Shown in pieces: positions 34,862-35,021 of a DNA stretch of 35,021 bases (the stretch's first letter is position 1; every line of letters starts with the position of its first letter). Made by a program: the position numbers and the translations under genes. Origin of the DNA: Clostridia bacterium (lineage in GTDB: Bacteria > Bacillota > Clostridia > Oscillospirales > Acutalibacteraceae); assembly GCA_017440965.1 (NCBI GenBank), contig JAFSGH010000019.1:1-35021 (forward strand). The letters run 5' to 3'. Below the pieces are notes generated by a model, which made no database searches, was not told the origin of the DNA, and worked only from the letters and a program-made list of their open reading frames with translations.

Positions 34862-35021
34862 AATTCTACTCCTTGATAATTTTAGGGTGGCAAGTATAAT
34901 CCAAACCCGTTTTTTGCGGGGCGGATTTCCGCCATCTCTTCGTTAAAATACTCGTAAATCCGAAAGGATTTACTGCGTTTTGTGCCTTGATATGACAAAA
35001 ATCCGCTGCGCAAAAAATCTG
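34862..35021. other. Non-coding, hairpin-containing right edge
   Basis: Beyond the DUF1810 promoter region I see a hairpin GTAAATCC/GGATTTAC (34954-34961 with 34966-34973, GAAA loop) and several copies of a GCGGATTT-like string in both orientations. The stretch looks like repeat or intergenic sequence rather than a gene and runs out of the window. Confidence 0.4.

Overview
The window looks like a chromosomal segment of an anaerobic, probably gut-dwelling low-to-moderate GC Firmicute of the class Clostridia (Oscillospiraceae/Ruminococcaceae type). The reasons are the McsA-McsB-ClpC protein quality-control genes, a sodium-pumping oxaloacetate decarboxylase with a separate biotin carrier, a GH78 rhamnosidase, a dockerin-bearing surface protein, and strong AGGAGG-type ribosome binding sites with TTGACA/TATAAT-like promoters. 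No rRNA, tRNA, CRISPR array, transposase or recombinase gene was seen. Genus cannot be decided from this sequence alone.

Region 1 (1-10.2 kb) is mostly on the minus strand. It holds murA (peptidoglycan precursor synthesis), then recG with a GH78 alpha-L-rhamnosidase directly downstream. A divergent unknown membrane protein follows, then a three-gene unit: exodeoxyribonuclease III, a degenerate GH2-like protein and a metal-dependent amidohydrolase. Region 2 (10.3-12.9 kb, plus strand) encodes a LysM-G5-M23 cell-wall endopeptidase and a single-pass extracellular protein. Region 3 (13.1-16.5 kb, minus strand) is a compact oxaloacetate decarboxylase operon: alpha, gamma, biotin carrier, beta. Region 4 (16.6-20.7 kb, plus strand) is mcsA-mcsB, a terminator, then clpC with its own extended -10 promoter; ctsR is not at this locus.

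Region 5 (20.8-27.4 kb, plus strand) encodes two exported proteins: a 1577-residue protein with an internal duplication and no recognised family, and an LCAT-like alpha/beta hydrolase. Both end in a similar short Phe-rich amphipathic tail. The hydrolase has a structured leader that could mask its ribosome binding site.

Region 6 (27.4-34.4 kb) is the accessory part and the most interesting. A 12-TM transporter-like protein fused to a LuxR DNA-binding domain lies between two perfect 111-bp inverted repeats. The right repeat runs into the start of an oppositely oriented operon: a small stand-alone LuxR protein, a double zinc-ribbon protein, a zinc-ribbon membrane protein, and an 889-residue exported protein with InlB-type repeats and a dockerin. 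Each 111-bp repeat carries a 19-bp palindrome beside an outward-facing TATAAT. A 25-bp palindrome and a long hairpin sharing the GGGTAGTAT motif lie upstream of the sensor gene. A second, diverged inverted-repeat family (about 95 bp, starting GGGGCTG) lies at the two outer edges; its right member is the end of a 313-bp, hairpin-packed MITE-like element. My working hypothesis is a mobile or invertible surface-protein expression cassette under a membrane-embedded LuxR sensor. This is inference and needs read-level and comparative data.

The window ends with a DUF1810 gene (minus strand) and hairpin-rich non-coding sequence.
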